Positions 12,892 to 29,993 of a DNA stretch of 64,000 nucleotides are shown piece by piece. The notes under the pieces are model-generated. The model had not been told where the DNA came from and did no database searches. It saw only the letters and a program-made list of their open reading frames with translations. Position 1 is the stretch's first letter. Every line of letters begins with the position of its first letter. Location: contig JAUPFV010000002.1 in NCBI GenBank assembly GCA_036936605.1, positions 249,695,305 to 249,759,304 of the forward strand. The letters are read 5' to 3'. A program made the translations under genes and the position numbers. This stretch comes from Limnanthes douglasii subsp. nivea (taxonomy: Eukaryota; Streptophyta; Magnoliopsida; Brassicales; Limnanthaceae).

Positions 12892-14206
12892 TGCTTCTGC
12901 AACCAGAATTACATGAAGGTATTTGTATATATACAGGTACATCTTGACATGGGTCCATATTGTGTCTAAGAGAGAAAAAAAAAAGGTTAGAGTTGAGACC
13001 TTCACGTTGTTCCTTGCCTGAAATGGTCAGTTATTGCTGAGTAATAAAAAATGTCCTTTAATTCCAGCTAGGTAGTGAACCTCTGAATTTAGGCAACAAC
13101 TACAGGATCACATAAGAAGAAAGCCGAGACATATAAACACAGTTGGTATATGTAAGTAATTATATATTTATCATCTCAGGAGCAGTTAGGATGATCACAT
13201 TTTTCAGCTGAGACGGCATTAGATATTAAAGAACAAGGAGATGGAAGAGCACACATAAAAGACATGGAAGGCAGTATCTATAGATTACAATCTGGAAACA
13301 GGATCTTTTGTTGACTTTTACTAGTTTTCTAATCTCCAGGTTTCTAATATGGAAAGACAAAGTAAATGATATTAAATTATAACATTCTCAATTGTTATAT
13401 TTAAGATGGAATTGTATCCACAAAAACGTTACAGTATGTTGTCACAAGCTAACAAAATCTCTCGAAAAAAGATATTACAACAGGAATTAGATAAGGGCTT
13501 TTGGGGCGGGCAGAAGATAGCTGAGAAGTTGGCTAAGGAGTTGGTCTCCTTTTTACATCTATCAACGTGTAAATTTCTTGAGCCAAATAAATTGTATCAA
13601 CGACTTGTGTTGTGTAACAAGATACCAGCTTCTCCCAAATATTGAATTTGAAAAAACATCCAGAACAGAAGATTAAGGGTTTCTCTATATATCAGTCACA
13701 GTCACCGTTAGATCAAACTCATCGAAGTCCAAATGAATATCACTATTGTATTGAATAATGTTTGCCTGCTATTCCTTCCCTGTCCCATGATAGAAATTAA
13801 ATGATCAAAATTTAGCAATACAAATAGCATAACAATGAAAGGTAAAACTTCACCTTTTTAGTTTAAACATAGTGAAGATAAGTGTATTGATCACATGTAC
13901 TATCCGTAGAGTAACCTCATGAAACAAATATAAGCAACGAAATAAATCTTTAGGTGCTGACTTAGAATAACCTCATTAAAGGAATATAAATAAAGAAATA
14001 AATCTTCAGGTGCTGACTTTTACACTTACAATTTGAAACGGGACCCATTTCATATCCAAGAGTATAGGATACTGACAGATATACAACTAACTGAAAGCAA
14101 AATTATAGATTTCTTAACTGCTTTACGATAAAAATAAAATTTAAAAAATCAATGAGAGCAGATGAAAGTTATGCGATCTACCTGTTAGGAATAAGAGACG
14201 TCTGAG
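12892..14206. promoter_or_regulatory. leader and promoter region of MES11-like, 3' flank of RID1
   Basis: This 1.3-kb interval lies between two minus-strand genes, so it must hold the MES11-like promoter and leader and the RID1 3' end. The minus strand shows a T-rich tract ending in TTGCAG at about 12897, a good acceptor for a 5'-leader intron. A 79-codon plus-strand frame at 13406-13645 has no recognisable domain and I do not call it a gene. Confidence 0.5.
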
Positions 14207-19760
<5,554 letters not shown>

Positions 19761-20131
19761 CACCAAGCTCTTTGTTTAGTGAGAGTGGCTTCTTCGTGAT
19801 GTTCTTTTCGTCTCCGAGCACTCTTTCAAGTGTGGCAATTTACTGTTCTGTTTCCGGTTGAACAAGACATCAAACTAGAGTAAGAGGAAACGTAAATTCT
19901 ATAATGAAGCTAAACACAGACTGGAGGCGGCGGAAGGAAGAAACCTAATAATCGAAGAAAGAGATAAAGAGAAAGTCGACAGTGGTGATCGGACTATTGC
20001 TGGCGATGGTGGCGATGACTGAAGACGAAGAACTGATGGAAAAGAGAGTGGAGTCCGTCTAATTTATTTTGGGTCTCTAATTCTGGGGTATAGTGGCAAA
20101 GACCGCTCTTACAAATGGTTTTAAAAGAAAA
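19761..20131 (-). promoter_or_regulatory. RID1 leader and proximal promoter, cut short by a MULE
   Basis: Only about 370 bp separate the RID1 start codon from the proposed left end of MULE element A. The stretch is less AT-rich than its surroundings (19900-20060) and has no open reading frame of note, as expected for a 5' leader and core promoter. Any distal promoter now lies beyond the transposons or has been replaced by them. Confidence 0.5.
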
Positions 20132-20312
20132 GCAAAGTATTGAGACCCATTCTGCTATAACAAGATCGCAAAATCACCAAATATTTTAATGTGAAATACC
20201 AATATATTTTTTGTATATAAAACTAAATTTAGAAAAAAAAAAAGACTGTTTTTTTTTCCTTTATAGTTTCTCTATAAAACAACAAAAATTCAAAAAAAAA
20301 TAAATTAAACTC

Positions 20313-22886
20313 ATGGATTTGAGCAATATAAATGATGATTTTAGCTGTAATTTTGATGGTTTTGCGTAAGATGAGGTGAAGCCTTTGACCATCTCGAAAC
20401 TCAAGCTAAGGTAATTACGGGTTTTTTTTATTTTTAATGCGTTTTGCGAATTCATTACGCTATATAATTGATGAATTGGGAATCCAGAATTCGCAGAATA
20501 ACATTTTTGTTTTGGCAAAATCGCGAACGTGGTGCTCGGGATTATGTCGAAATTGCGAACACACAATGCGCAATGTTGTCAAAATCACGAGCACCGCGTT
20601 CGCGATTTTGACAAACATTCGAATTACGTGTTCGCAATTTTGACATGTCCAATTTACTCTATTTTGTCGTTTTTGTTAAAATCACGAGAAGTCTGTTCGT
20701 GATTTTGACAAACATACGAATTGTGTATTCGCGATTTCGTCATGTGAATTTTAGCCCACATTTTCATTGTATGCTAATTGGGAGACCATTCTAATTTGTA
20801 GGGATCAGACCAACCGCAATGTTCGATGGCCGATTATACGAAACTGTTTAGTACGGATACCTTGTACACGAAACCGGATTTGGTTTTATGGGTAGAATCT
20901 GAAAGCAAAAAACTAGGATTCATTGTGTTACGTAGTAAGGACGACGATGGTAGCAAAAGTGGGAAAACACCTAGGATGTATTTTAGGTGCGAGAGGCACG
21001 GGGTTTACAAACCTAACCCCAAAGAGGGGTATGTTAAGAAGCGCCGAGAATGTTTATCGAAAAAATGCGAGTGTCCATTCTACTTAAGGGGAAAATCGAT
21101 GTTAAAGCTACCGGGTTATTAGAAATTGATAATAGTGAATGAGAAACACAACCACGAACCGTTTTTACACTTGGATGGTTCCTCACGAGCCGCTAAACTA
21201 AAAGTAGAAGAAGAGGCGTTTGTTCGTAGTCAAACGGAAGTCGGTTCTCGACCAAGAGAGATACACAGGTTGAAGCTTAAAGATTCGAAAAATGTTTCTA
21301 CCAAGCGCACGATATACAACATGCGTCAAAAACACGTTCTGGTCGATAAAGCGGGCAAGAGCCAAATGCAATACTTGTTTTGTAAGTTAAATCAACACGA
21401 GTACTATGTTTGGGAGCGAACTTGTGAAGCAATGGACGAGATCCTCGAGCTATTTTTTGCACATCCTAAAAGCATCAATTTCTTGAGCACTTTTCCTCAA
21501 GTTCTTATAATGGATAGCACGTATAAGACTACAAGGTATAAGATACCTTTGTTATAAATAGTTGGCCAAACTTCGCTTTTGTTTTTTTAGCTCCGAGAAA
21601 CAAGAGAGCTGCACTTGGGGATTGAGCGTTATAAGGGATGTGTTGACGAAAACATGTGCCTATTGCCTAACATTATCGTGACCGATAGGGAGTTGGTCTT
21701 AATGAACGCTATCGATGATATATTTTTGGATGCCACTCATATGTTATGCATTTGGCATATTAGTAGGAACATTTGCTCCTACGTGAGGAAAGTTTTGACA
21801 AATGCATACATGGCCGATGATTTTGTCAATTTTTATAAAATAGTTAAATATTTGGCCACGCTCGAAGATTATAACAAAAACCTTGTCGAGTTACACCATA
21901 CGTACGCATTTTGTCCAATGGTTCTCGATTACGTGATGAAGCAATGGATAGAAAATTATGGACACAAATTTCTCAGTATCCACACGAACAAGTTTAAAAA
22001 TCTGGGCAATCATACTAGTAATAGGTGAGTTATATTACCATAACTATACATTAGCATTTAATATTAAGTGTTAGACTACCAATTTGTTGCACTATCTTAC
22101 GTTATAGGGCGGAGAGTGCTCACTCGAGCCTCAAGCGGGAATCAGAAGTAGCCTATGCATATTTGAGCAATTTTGGAAAAATGTTCATGCATTGCTTACC
22201 GCTCAGCACTCTTTCATATTCGAATGGTTCGAGCATAGTCGGTTTTGTCCAAGAAACTCAACTAAGGGGTTAATGTGGCTATCTATAAGGAAACAAAAGG
22301 TAAACTTTCATGTACGGATCTTAAGACGGTATTGGGAATATGGTTCACTCCCAGAATGTGTGGTTATATTATTAGGAAAACTCATAATTTACCATGTGTA
22401 TGTGATTTAGCTTTGTTTTATAAAGAAGGTATGGTGATTCAAAAAGATAAGTGTGATATTTATTGGAGTACGTTAAAGATCAAAGCTAAGGATGAGGTTG
22501 GTACCGAAGACGGGCTTACGAGAAAACTCTCTTTAATAGATAGCACCATCCGCGGTTACGTTGCACACGTCCAAGATCACATTATAAATAGGATTATGCA
22601 AATCCTAGATCCACAAAGAAGTCATGTTTTAGAACCTAAGGAGCCGGTTGTCCCTAAAGGTAGGAAAAAATCCGGTCGGGATAAATCAACTAAACGGAAC
22701 CCATCCGAATGGGAATACGATAGTAGTTTAGGCGCTAGCATTCCCAATACGATAAGTAACACGCCCGCCTTGGTAGGTAATCAAATATTCTTAGTACCAA
22801 AAGACAAAGTGAAAGACAAGTCGAAAACCAAGGCTCAGCCCAAGAAGGAGAGAGTGACTCGATCGAAAAAAATCATTGAAGGGTAA
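20313..22886 (+). pseudogene. FAR1-finger MULE transposase A (degenerate)
   Basis: The main frame starts GSDQPQCSMADYT at 20802. It has a WRKY-GCM1/FAR1-type zinc finger (FRCERHG ... KKCECPFYL ... EKHNHEP, 20985-21150), then a MULE catalytic core with LIMDSTYKTTRYK (first D, about 21507-21545), IVTDRELVLMNA (second D, about 21675) and the C-x2-W-H signature MLCIWHISRN (about 21743). A basic C-terminal linker (KGRKKSGRDKSTKRNPSEWE, about 22660-22720) follows. A stop at 21121, a break near 21557-21615 and others make it a pseudogene. A possible acidic exon 1 (20313-20410) has an internal stop and does not join in phase. Element B has the same layout. Confidence 0.85.
20411..20801 (+). repeat. 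CG-rich hairpin array in the probable intron 1 of transposase A
   Basis: The motif TTCGCGATTTTGACA and its inverted form recur between 20507 and 20745. One clear hairpin has 15-bp arms at 20576-20590 and 20600-20614 (14 of 15 pairing). A roughly 96-bp unit (TTCGCGATTTTGACAAACAT ... TTTTGACATG) appears twice, at about 20599 and 20695. The interval runs from a GT donor (20411) to an AG acceptor (20801), after which the transposase frame opens. Confidence 0.7.
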
Positions 22887-23415
22887 GAATGTTTTAGCGG
22901 CTACGAGAGTTGGTTTCCCGGCTAATTGCATGAGTATATTTCTCGCGATGGTAATTGCGGTTTTTGGGTCGTTGCTTTAACGGTCTACAGAAACTCTAAT
23001 TTGTGGGACCAAGTTAGAAGGGATTTGATCGCTGAATTGCAAAATCAATGCGACCTATGAGAGAGGGTTTGATGGTTCACAACATGTAGATAACGTAGTA
23101 AAAAGGTTGGATATTTTTTAATTATATGTCAATGGTAATCGGCATTGGATGACGTTACCCGACTACGGCTTAGTGATACCCACTAGATACCAGTGTATTA
23201 TATACCACGTATCGCTCCACCAATCTTACACGTATCTACCTTTATGCGGTGTGCCTCCTCGATCTTGTCCTACCATAGAAGCGACTTTCGTGTGGAACAT
23301 GACGGTGGTAGACTACGTCACTAGGGATATGGTAGCGTATCTTGAGGATATGATTTCGGAAAGGGAGGAAGGGGATGATTACAAAGATGACATGGGATAC
23401 GAATTCGAAGATTGA
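22887..23415 (+). pseudogene. OTU-like cysteine protease domain of element A
   Basis: Directly downstream of the transposase linker the plus strand reads EYISRDGNCGFWVVAL (catalytic Cys codon 22956-22958), then LWDQVRRDLIAELQ. After a stop and shift come NGNHWMTLPDYGLVIPTRYQ and IIYHVSLHQS, giving the OTU order Cys ... Trp ... His. The C terminus is acidic (23340-23415, ending GYEFED). It was probably the C-terminal half of the transposase protein or a following exon; GAAGG|GTAAG at 22881 could be a donor. OTU domains cleave ubiquitin-like modifiers; in MULEs a role in protecting the transposase is only conjecture. Confidence 0.75.
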
Positions 23416-23719
23416 GCATTAAGATTTCTTCGGTTATGTTTTGAGTTTGCATGCTTCGATTAGTTGTTGTTTGATTATATGATTTCTTACTTGTTGTTTT
23501 AGTTTTTAGTTGTTGTTTCGATTAGTTGTTGTTTGATTATGTAATTTTTACTATGTACACACCTATTTTAAGTGAAACAAGAATATTGGAAACATAAACA
23601 CAACATAATAACAAGAACTAATGAAAACATAAAAACTAAAACCACAACTGAAGTCATAGCATAAGATAGTATTAATAAATCCTAAAAGTAGTCATATAAT
23701 ATAAATCATGCAGGCTGTA
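23416..23719. other. convergent spacer between OTU and PMD genes of element A
   Basis: This 0.3-kb AT-rich stretch lies between two genes that end tail to tail. GATTAGTTGTTGTTTGATTA occurs twice (about 23458 and 23519), a small direct duplication. It probably contains both 3' ends. Confidence 0.5.
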
Positions 23720-25544
23720 AAAGTCACTCACTCACTCTCGCGATACTGGTGCGTAAGAAGCGAACACTTCTGTATCGACCGACGAATCTCATCTGTGCTC
23801 ATCTCGTCACATCTCGAATATTCATCAATCACATGATCATCCAAGTCAAACAACTGTGCCTGGTAAGTCATCGTTCTCGAGGTCTCTGCAGCATGTGTAC
23901 CAGATGTCTCACACTCAGGATCAATCAGGGTGTACCATAGATGATCATGTACCCATATAACTTATAGAGGGGTCGTACTCGGACGACTTATAACGTATGT
24001 GTCAGCATGAATCTTTCGATCAACGGCGTGTGACTGTCATGCTCTCTATGTAGCCTCATCCCACAAATAGCGCGTGTTAACATGCCTCCTCCTGTCAGGG
24101 GGTAATACAGGTCGCAGTGCATGTGGTATATTCTGAATATGCCCAAACTTTCACGCGACCCGTAGTGGATAATACGTCTCAACTATGTTTGCCGTCTTCA
24201 GCGTATGGTCTATCCAGGCCACGTCGCAAAAAGGGAAATGCTCGCGTATATGCTCGTACGGCATGAACCAGACCTACAACATAATAAAAAATTATCAATC
24301 AACACTAACTGATAATAAAAGAATGACTAATCAAGAAATAGAAAATAGCATCGTGACTTACATTGTGCTCCCTCAATGAAAACAGTAAATGACGAGTGTT
24401 GATACGAGTCTCATCATCCATACGAAAATATGGAGGTACGTATCTGCACATAGTATGCATACAAGGCTCGTACAGTGTGTTGACCGTAGTCAAAAGGGGA
24501 GGGAGTGATCATAGATCTACGTCTCTAACATAGCAATGAAACCAGTTAACCCTAACATAGTGCGTAAGGACGACTTCCTAAATGGTGATAGAACTGAGCT
24601 AACAAATGCTGGCCCCAGTTAAATCTAACTAATGTCCTATAGTTCTCGACAAACTGTAAGTAATCTAACGATATACTGTTCCCCGTCTCGTTCGTCACAA
24701 TACAACATCCTAGCATGTGGAGCAAAAAACTCATAGTGACACATACTACCATAGCATCAGAAATAGTGTCATCCATCAAAAAATCCTGGATGTACACCTC
24801 ACGCAAAAATTGTAACCTAACTAATCTAGAGCTACCACCTTTTTTTCGATCCAACTCACCCGTGAGAACATTGACGAGTATACCTAGTGAACTAGCATAC
24901 CAAACTAAACGTTATCCATCACTAAGAAAAGTATGAAGGTCGAAACTATCACCTCTAATCGGAAGACCAGTGATAGCATGGACATCGTCTAACGTCACCG
25001 TCATCTCACCAAATAAGAAGTGGAAGTTGTTGGTCTCTGAATGCCACCTGTCGATAAACGCATCAACCAGGTGCACGTTGGTAGTCCAACGCTCCAAGAA
25101 ATCCATGAGGGGAGCAAAACAAGACATCACCACCTGCTCTATCACACTGCCCTGCCCGGTAAGATCCCATGCATGATGGGTACCGTACATCATGTAGCAA
25201 CGCGCGATCGACGAACCTACACGATATTTAAGTAAGTTAAACGATATATATATATATATATATAGCATTTATTACACGTTGAACCAATCCTAACTTATCT
25301 ATCCGTTAAATACATTGTACGCCTCGTGAAGTCTGTAGTCCGGATAAAGATCTGGCACGTGGCGATTCACTCTTTGGAACTGCTAATCCAGAGTCTCACG
25401 TACAACAGAAACAATAGGTACAAAAGTGTCGGCGTGCCTCTGATGCTTGACTGACCGTGAAGTAGGATCACGCTACTTCGTATGAGTGCTATCAGAGTCT
25501 GATCCCGCCTGACGACGAACAACGGTACGATACCTTCGAATCAT
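23720..25544 (-). pseudogene. plant mobile domain (PMD) gene of element A
   Basis: From the ATG at 25544 (MIRRYRTVVRRQ, directly after a splice acceptor ATAG) the minus strand leads through stops to a PMD core at 25180-24930. There it reads LVDAFIDRWHSETNNFHFLF and GEMTVTLDDVHAITGLPI, the aminotransferase-like/MAIN signature. NWGQHLLAQFYHHLG (about 24620-24580) matches a later PMD block. Numerous stops and frameshifts follow. PMD proteins occur as host genes (MAIN, MAIL) and in MULEs and gypsy elements; their biochemical role is unknown. It converges on the OTU region. Confidence 0.75.
25244..25264. repeat. (AT)n microsatellite
   Basis: A 21-bp perfect AT run inside the decayed PMD gene of element A. 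Confidence 0.9.
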
Positions 25545-25674
25545 GCTATAAAAATTAAATATCACATAATTATATACCAAAATAATCATCAAACACCCTT
25601 CTATATATTTGTATGGAATACATAAACTCATGTAATGAATATGTAAGTCACTTTGGGGTCTAACATGCTCAATT

Positions 25675-25805
25675 TATTAATATAGGCAAAAAATCGAATG
25701 CAATGTGGACAATTATGGCCAAATTGCAAACAAGTTGTTCGCAATTTGGCCATTTCTGTCGAGCAAATCTGCGAACACACTATTCGCAGATTTTCTCGAC
25801 AGAAA
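25675..25805. repeat. hairpin pair upstream of PMD gene A
   Basis: Two adjacent hairpins: perfect 13-bp arms at 25715-25727 and 25741-25753 (ATGGCCAAATTGC), and 21-bp arms with one mismatch at 25755-25775 and 25783-25803 (starting TCTGTCGAG, ending CTGCGAA). The GTTCGCAATTT and TGCGAACACAC words echo the array at the other end of the element. It lies in the 5' leader of the PMD gene, probably in an intron. Confidence 0.8.
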
Positions 25806-26253
25806 CTCCCCAATCCAACAACACTGACGAACCCTAATCCCTCAAACCTTAACCAAAATCAGCAAAAAACATACCAAAACTACGATAATGACCTAACTAA
25901 CATCTCTCTACAAGTAACTTTCCAAAAAAACAAAAATATGATATGAAAATTCGAGTTTTTCGACAGACATTATAACTTTAAATATCACTAATATACCTAA
26001 CTAAATTGCAAAATAATTATACCAACAAGTATACGAATTCATATCTTAACGTGTTTGCAAGTTTGGATTCGAGAAATATTGCGTTTTTGGTTCGACGATT
26101 TTGAGAGGTTTTAAGTGAGAGAAGAGACAAAAGAGAGAAAAAGGTGAATTTTTTTTTGAAATAGGTATTTTATATCAAGGTTATTTTGGTAAAAAATGAG
26201 GTCTCATTATAGTCAAATGAGGTCCCAGTTTAGCCTTGCCCAAAAAAAATTAT

Positions 26254-26262
26254 TATACGAAA
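26254..26262. repeat. left target-site duplication of MULE B
   Basis: TATACGAAA here compares with TCTACGAAG at 35889-35897: 7 of 9 bases match in the positions expected for a MULE 9-bp duplication. Confidence 0.65.
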
Positions 26263-26305
26263 GAGCCAGACTAGAACTAAGATACATTTTGATAGATCTT
26301 ACACC
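26263..26305 (+). repeat. left terminal inverted repeat of MULE B
   Basis: It starts GAGCCAGACTAGAACTAAGA and continues with TTTTGATAGATCTTACACC after a short variable part. It pairs with 35846-35888. Confidence 0.9.
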
Positions 26306-26735
26306 GTTGGATCCTACACCCATTTGATATATCTCTCACTTGATTTTGGAAAAATTTACCCCTCCCAGAAAACCTAGGTATAAAAGCATTTTATAAATCT
26401 CTCGCCATTTTTTCTCTTTTTTTTCTCTCTCTAAAAAACTCTCAAACATCAACTACCACAGAAAATCGAAGCTTGTTTTTTGAAGAATCTGAACTCACAA
26501 CAACATTAAGGTAAGTCATACACGCTTCCCACTATAGTTTTTTTAGTTTTCGTCGTGTATAAGTGGTAAAAAATAGGGTATTTTGGTTTTAATTTTAAAA
26601 GTTAGATTTTTGCATGATTTTAAGCGTTGTTTTGTTAGATTAGTGATGTATTGTTGTTAGTCATATTAGGATCTGTGTTTTTGTCTGTGATTTTGTTGGA
26701 AATGGTGTTGTTTAAATAGATTTTGGATTTTGGAT

Positions 26736-26850
26736 CTCGCAAGTGTTCGTCGCACGTTAGTGCTACCAGATTCAGTCTCGTCGCACGCGACCGTACGACT
26801 CCTCTTGTCGCATGCAACTGGTTAGGTACTCTAATCGCATGCGAAGGGAA
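26736..26850. repeat. TCGCATGCGA palindrome cluster, PMD side of MULE B
   Basis: Several GTCGCA(C/T)GCGA-like words (CGTCGCACG, CGTCGCACGCGACCG, TGTCGCATGCAA, ATCGCATGCGAA) lie between a GT donor at 26511 and the PMD start near 26898, so probably inside the leader intron. The same words recur in the transposase intron at the other end and at about 32.04-32.31 kb. Confidence 0.7.
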
Positions 26851-28133
26851 CTCTTTTTTTTTGTTCGCTAATATTTCTTACTTTATTTTTTTACACGATG
26901 GACCGTATCAAAATTACTGTGAAAAATACGTTCAAAAAAGATAAAGCTCGGCGCACGAGGCGCGTCAGGCAGAGGAAGCTAATGTTTCCCCTGAGCATGT
27001 GGAGGTTGCTCCCATCAAGGGATAATCTGCTGGTAGCCGGACGAAACGACATCTCCGTCTTCGTGCTCCAACTGACGATATCAACCCCCATATAGCTGGT
27101 TTGGGTGCTGCCGAAAGCAGTGGTGCAGGTTCGTCTTCGCATGCACCTGACTTATCTTACGTTTCAGATGAACCGGAGGCATCTAAGGCACATTACAAAG
27201 ATGACACACCCAACACACCTTACGCACCCAAGGCCGAGGATCCTGAGTTCTTGTTGGCGATGCCACACTTTCCGGATTTTTATCCCGATTACACCCTATA
27301 CGAGGCGTTTATTGTTTTTGACGGAGATGTAAGTTTTAATTCTCTAACTTTATTGTAGAATTGATTTATTATTTTATTAGTCACTTACGTGTTTGATAAA
27401 TATTGCATGATAGGGTATCCTTGCGATGCTTCGCTATATACAATAGTTTTCGCAGATGGGACTTTACAAAGTAGAGTAGGGTACGGAAAAAGGTGATGGA
27501 GACTATCTTTGGCCCTCTCGTCGACGCACTCTTTCGTTGGCATACTAACTTGTATTTGGTTGAGGCATTCCTCGAGCGATGGCATGAAGAGACTTCTTCA
27601 TTTCATTTCTCGTTTAGAAAGATGATTATGACTTTTGATGACGTCCACGTCATCCGTAGACTGTCGGTCACAAGTATGTCTTTTGTTGTTTGTCATTTGA
27701 TGATGAGATTGAGTGGAGCCAGACGTATGCTAGCATGTTAGGTGTTCCGCCAACAGAGTTGAATATGAATCTTAGGAATGCTACTATTGGCTGCGCAACA
27801 CATTCACAGGGGACATATATAGTGATAGTAAGATCACTGACGAAAGAGTAGATTATGTCACTCATGCGTACATACTATTCCTGTTAGGTACCACCATTTA
27901 CACAAATAGAACCAACAATAGTATTCCCTTATATTACCTCCAGTTTATGAACCAGTACCAAGTTATGGATTAGTACAACTGGGGTCAGTTGGTATTAGCA
28001 TCGTTGTATAACGCCCATAGCCAGGGATCGTTGCATGGTACGAGGGGTATTTGTGGGTTTATGAGACTGCTTGAGGCGTGGATATTTGATCATTTTATGC
28101 AGTTTAGAGCTCCACTATTTAGCGAATATAAGT

Positions 28134-28534
28134 TGGTAGCGAAGCGGAAATTGAAGAAACAGACAACGATAAAACCCTAACCCTAGGTTAGAGAAATAAG
28201 GAGACTCAGAGAAATAATTCCCAAAATTCAATTAATCAAAGTCTGACGACAAAATAAGATATAGGATGCTTTATATAGCATGACCCAAAACCCTAATTCC
28301 AAATAAGGAAAATTTCATAAATGTTTTAAAATAAAATAAATAAATAAAATAACGCTAAAATATTAAAACTGGTTTTCGAAGGCTCTACAGGTCGAATCTG
28401 GGTATCAAACTTTGTGACAAAGTCACATTTTTGAAATCTGATGGGCTCGTCGAAATCTTCGATTTGAGTACCTGCTTGACCCAATTCCGATACCTAGGAA
28501 AGAAACCAGTCTGTTCGCAGTCTTCACTACATCA
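28134..28534 (-). repeat. 3' LTR (in element orientation)
   Basis: 401 bp, TG...CA. It carries two telomere-like repeats (AAACCCTAACCCTA at about 28172) and a TATA box on the minus strand (TGCTATATAA, complement of 28271-28280). Confidence 0.9.
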
Positions 28535-29004
28535 TCCTTCCCCGGTTGGGAAGAATTCGACCTCGAATTTGGAACGCTGAAACATTGAAAGAACTGCAAA
28601 AACATTGGCGTGTTCACCGATGATAAGGGTGTAAGAGGTGAGAATCTAAATGCTGCAGCTCTTGTCAAGAAGTGGTTTCTCAACTTTGTCCCTTTTTTCC
28701 ATGTCATCAGCAGTACTGTGGTCACCAGTATCAAGATATACTTCACCCACTTGTTCTATGTCTTCTTTTTCAACTCATTTACTAAGCACAAAATCACCTT
28801 TGCACGTGCAAAAAGTTGTTGTCTTTCCAGTTCGAGACTGTGCTTGTTGTATCACATCAAAACCCTTGCCAGAAAGGAACAATTCCTCTTTGTTCAATAT
28901 TACATTCCTTCTCAAGTTCTTTAGAGTATATATCTGCCAGCAGATTCAAAATACTGCAATCTTCTATTTTTAACTTGTAACACTTTCTTTTATTTCCCCA
29001 ACCA
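28535..29004 (-). other. 3' internal region of the LTR element
   Basis: Nearly 0.5 kb between the protease stop and the 3' LTR, ending in the polypurine tract. It has no recognisable domain, only short frames. Confidence 0.6.
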
Positions 29005-29946
29005 TCACACACACAAAAATCCTCCAGGTTCTATTACAAAACCTAGTCTTTTATCTATTAAAACACTATTCTTTTCTTTTATCAATTTATTCATAATCTC
29101 AAACACAATAATATCATCTTCCATTCTTCCAATACGACAACATGTATCCACCAAAAACCGAATCAAAGGTTTGATTTTAGGATAACATAAAATACATGGA
29201 AGATGCATCTCCAAAATAAAATCTGCTAGTTTGCAGTGCTTCTTCAATAGAAGGTCTGAAGCGATGTAGTCTTGTGTATTGAAGCATGAGACAATATCTC
29301 GATCTACAAGTTTCTCCTCAATATCAATTAGATCTTCATCATCCCAATCATCATACTCATCGTAGACTGGTTTGTCAAATACCAACCCAGATACATCTTC
29401 AAAAATATTTGTATCATAGACTAGTTTGTCAAACACGAAGTCAGACACAGTTTTAGCATCACAACTAAGATCGGCAGCTGGTGCAATTTGAGCATGAAAC
29501 TCCTTAGCTGGTGGTGATTTTGGAGACATTACTCCAGATGGCACTAATATAAACTTGATACCATCTTTCACAAAACTGTATCGATTTGTTCTACTATCAT
29601 AAGTAGAATTTCTCTTAAATCGCCATAGACTTCCTAAAACTAGATGGCAAACATCCATAGGAACTACGTCACACCATGCTGTATTTTTGTAATTACCAAC
29701 AGAAAATGCAATTTGACACCGTTTAGAAACTGTTACCTTAGTGTACTCTATCAGTCCTGACAGTATGTATGGGTATGGAAGAGCTTCAGTCTTCAACGCC
29801 AGTTTCTGAACAGCCTCCTCTAAAATCAGATTCTCATAGATATCTGAATCAATTACAAATTTGCAAATTTTTCCTCCAATTGTGCAGGTAGACTGGAAGA
29901 TGTCGTTCTCTATTCCAGCCTTCAAATCAAGAGGTACCCGGAACAT
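29005..29946 (-). CDS. retropepsin-like protein of the LTR element
   Basis: The frame is open back to the primer-binding site; the first ATG is at 29946, giving 313 aa. It contains a Ty3/gypsy-type aspartic protease region: TCTIGGKICKFVIDSD, then ENLILEEAVQKLALKTE, then AWCDVVPMDVCHLVLG. The catalytic triplet expected as D-S/T-G reads D-S-D (about residues 33-35), so activity is doubtful. After the protease comes an acidic linker (DEYDDWDDEDL) and a C-terminal half I do not recognise. There is no gag, reverse transcriptase or integrase. An uninterrupted frame in a recent insertion suggests slow decay or selection in the donor family. Confidence 0.8.
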   Translation of the reverse strand: MFRVPLDLKAGIENDIFQSTCTIGGKICKFVIDSDIYENLILEEAVQKLALKTEALPYPYILSGLIEYTKVTVSKRCQIAFSVGNYKNTAWCDVVPMDVCHLVLGSLWRFKRNSTYDSRTNRYSFVKDGIKFILVPSGVMSPKSPPAKEFHAQIAPAADLSCDAKTVSDFVFDKLVYDTNIFEDVSGLVFDKPVYDEYDDWDDEDLIDIEEKLVDRDIVSCFNTQDYIASDLLLKKHCKLADFILEMHLPCILCYPKIKPLIRFLVDTCCRIGRMEDDIIVFEIMNKLIKEKNSVLIDKRLGFVIEPGGFLCV

Positions 29947-29993
29947 GATTCCTGTATCTGCGTAGCAGGAATTGTTGGGCTCTGATACCAATA

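Larger units (their letters stand above)
20132..26239. mobile_element. MULE element A (transposase + OTU, convergent PMD gene)
   Basis: A 6.1-kb block holds, left to right, a hairpin array, a FAR1-type MULE transposase and an OTU-like region on the plus strand, and a PMD gene on the minus strand whose upstream end has its own hairpin array. The proposed ends are imperfectly inverted: the left starts GCAAAGTATTGAGACCCATT and the right, read on the minus strand, starts GCAAGGCTAAACTGGGACCT. Both then have CATT, TG and CTATAA in the same order. No convincing target duplication is seen because both flanks are A-rich, so the ends are tentative. All genes contain stops or frameshifts. Confidence 0.6.

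Noticed and set aside
13406..13645. 79-codon plus-strand frame between MES11-like and RID1
   Set aside because: No recognisable domain, no splice support, and it lies in the promoter interval of a gene on the other strand.
20123..26248. A 9-bp target duplication around MULE A
   Set aside because: Flanks are A-rich (AAAAGAAAA against CCAAAAAAA) and the match could be chance.
29947..29991. Upstream extension of the retropepsin frame to 29991
   Set aside because: That start codon would be TTG and lies in the tRNA primer-binding site; the first ATG is at 29946.
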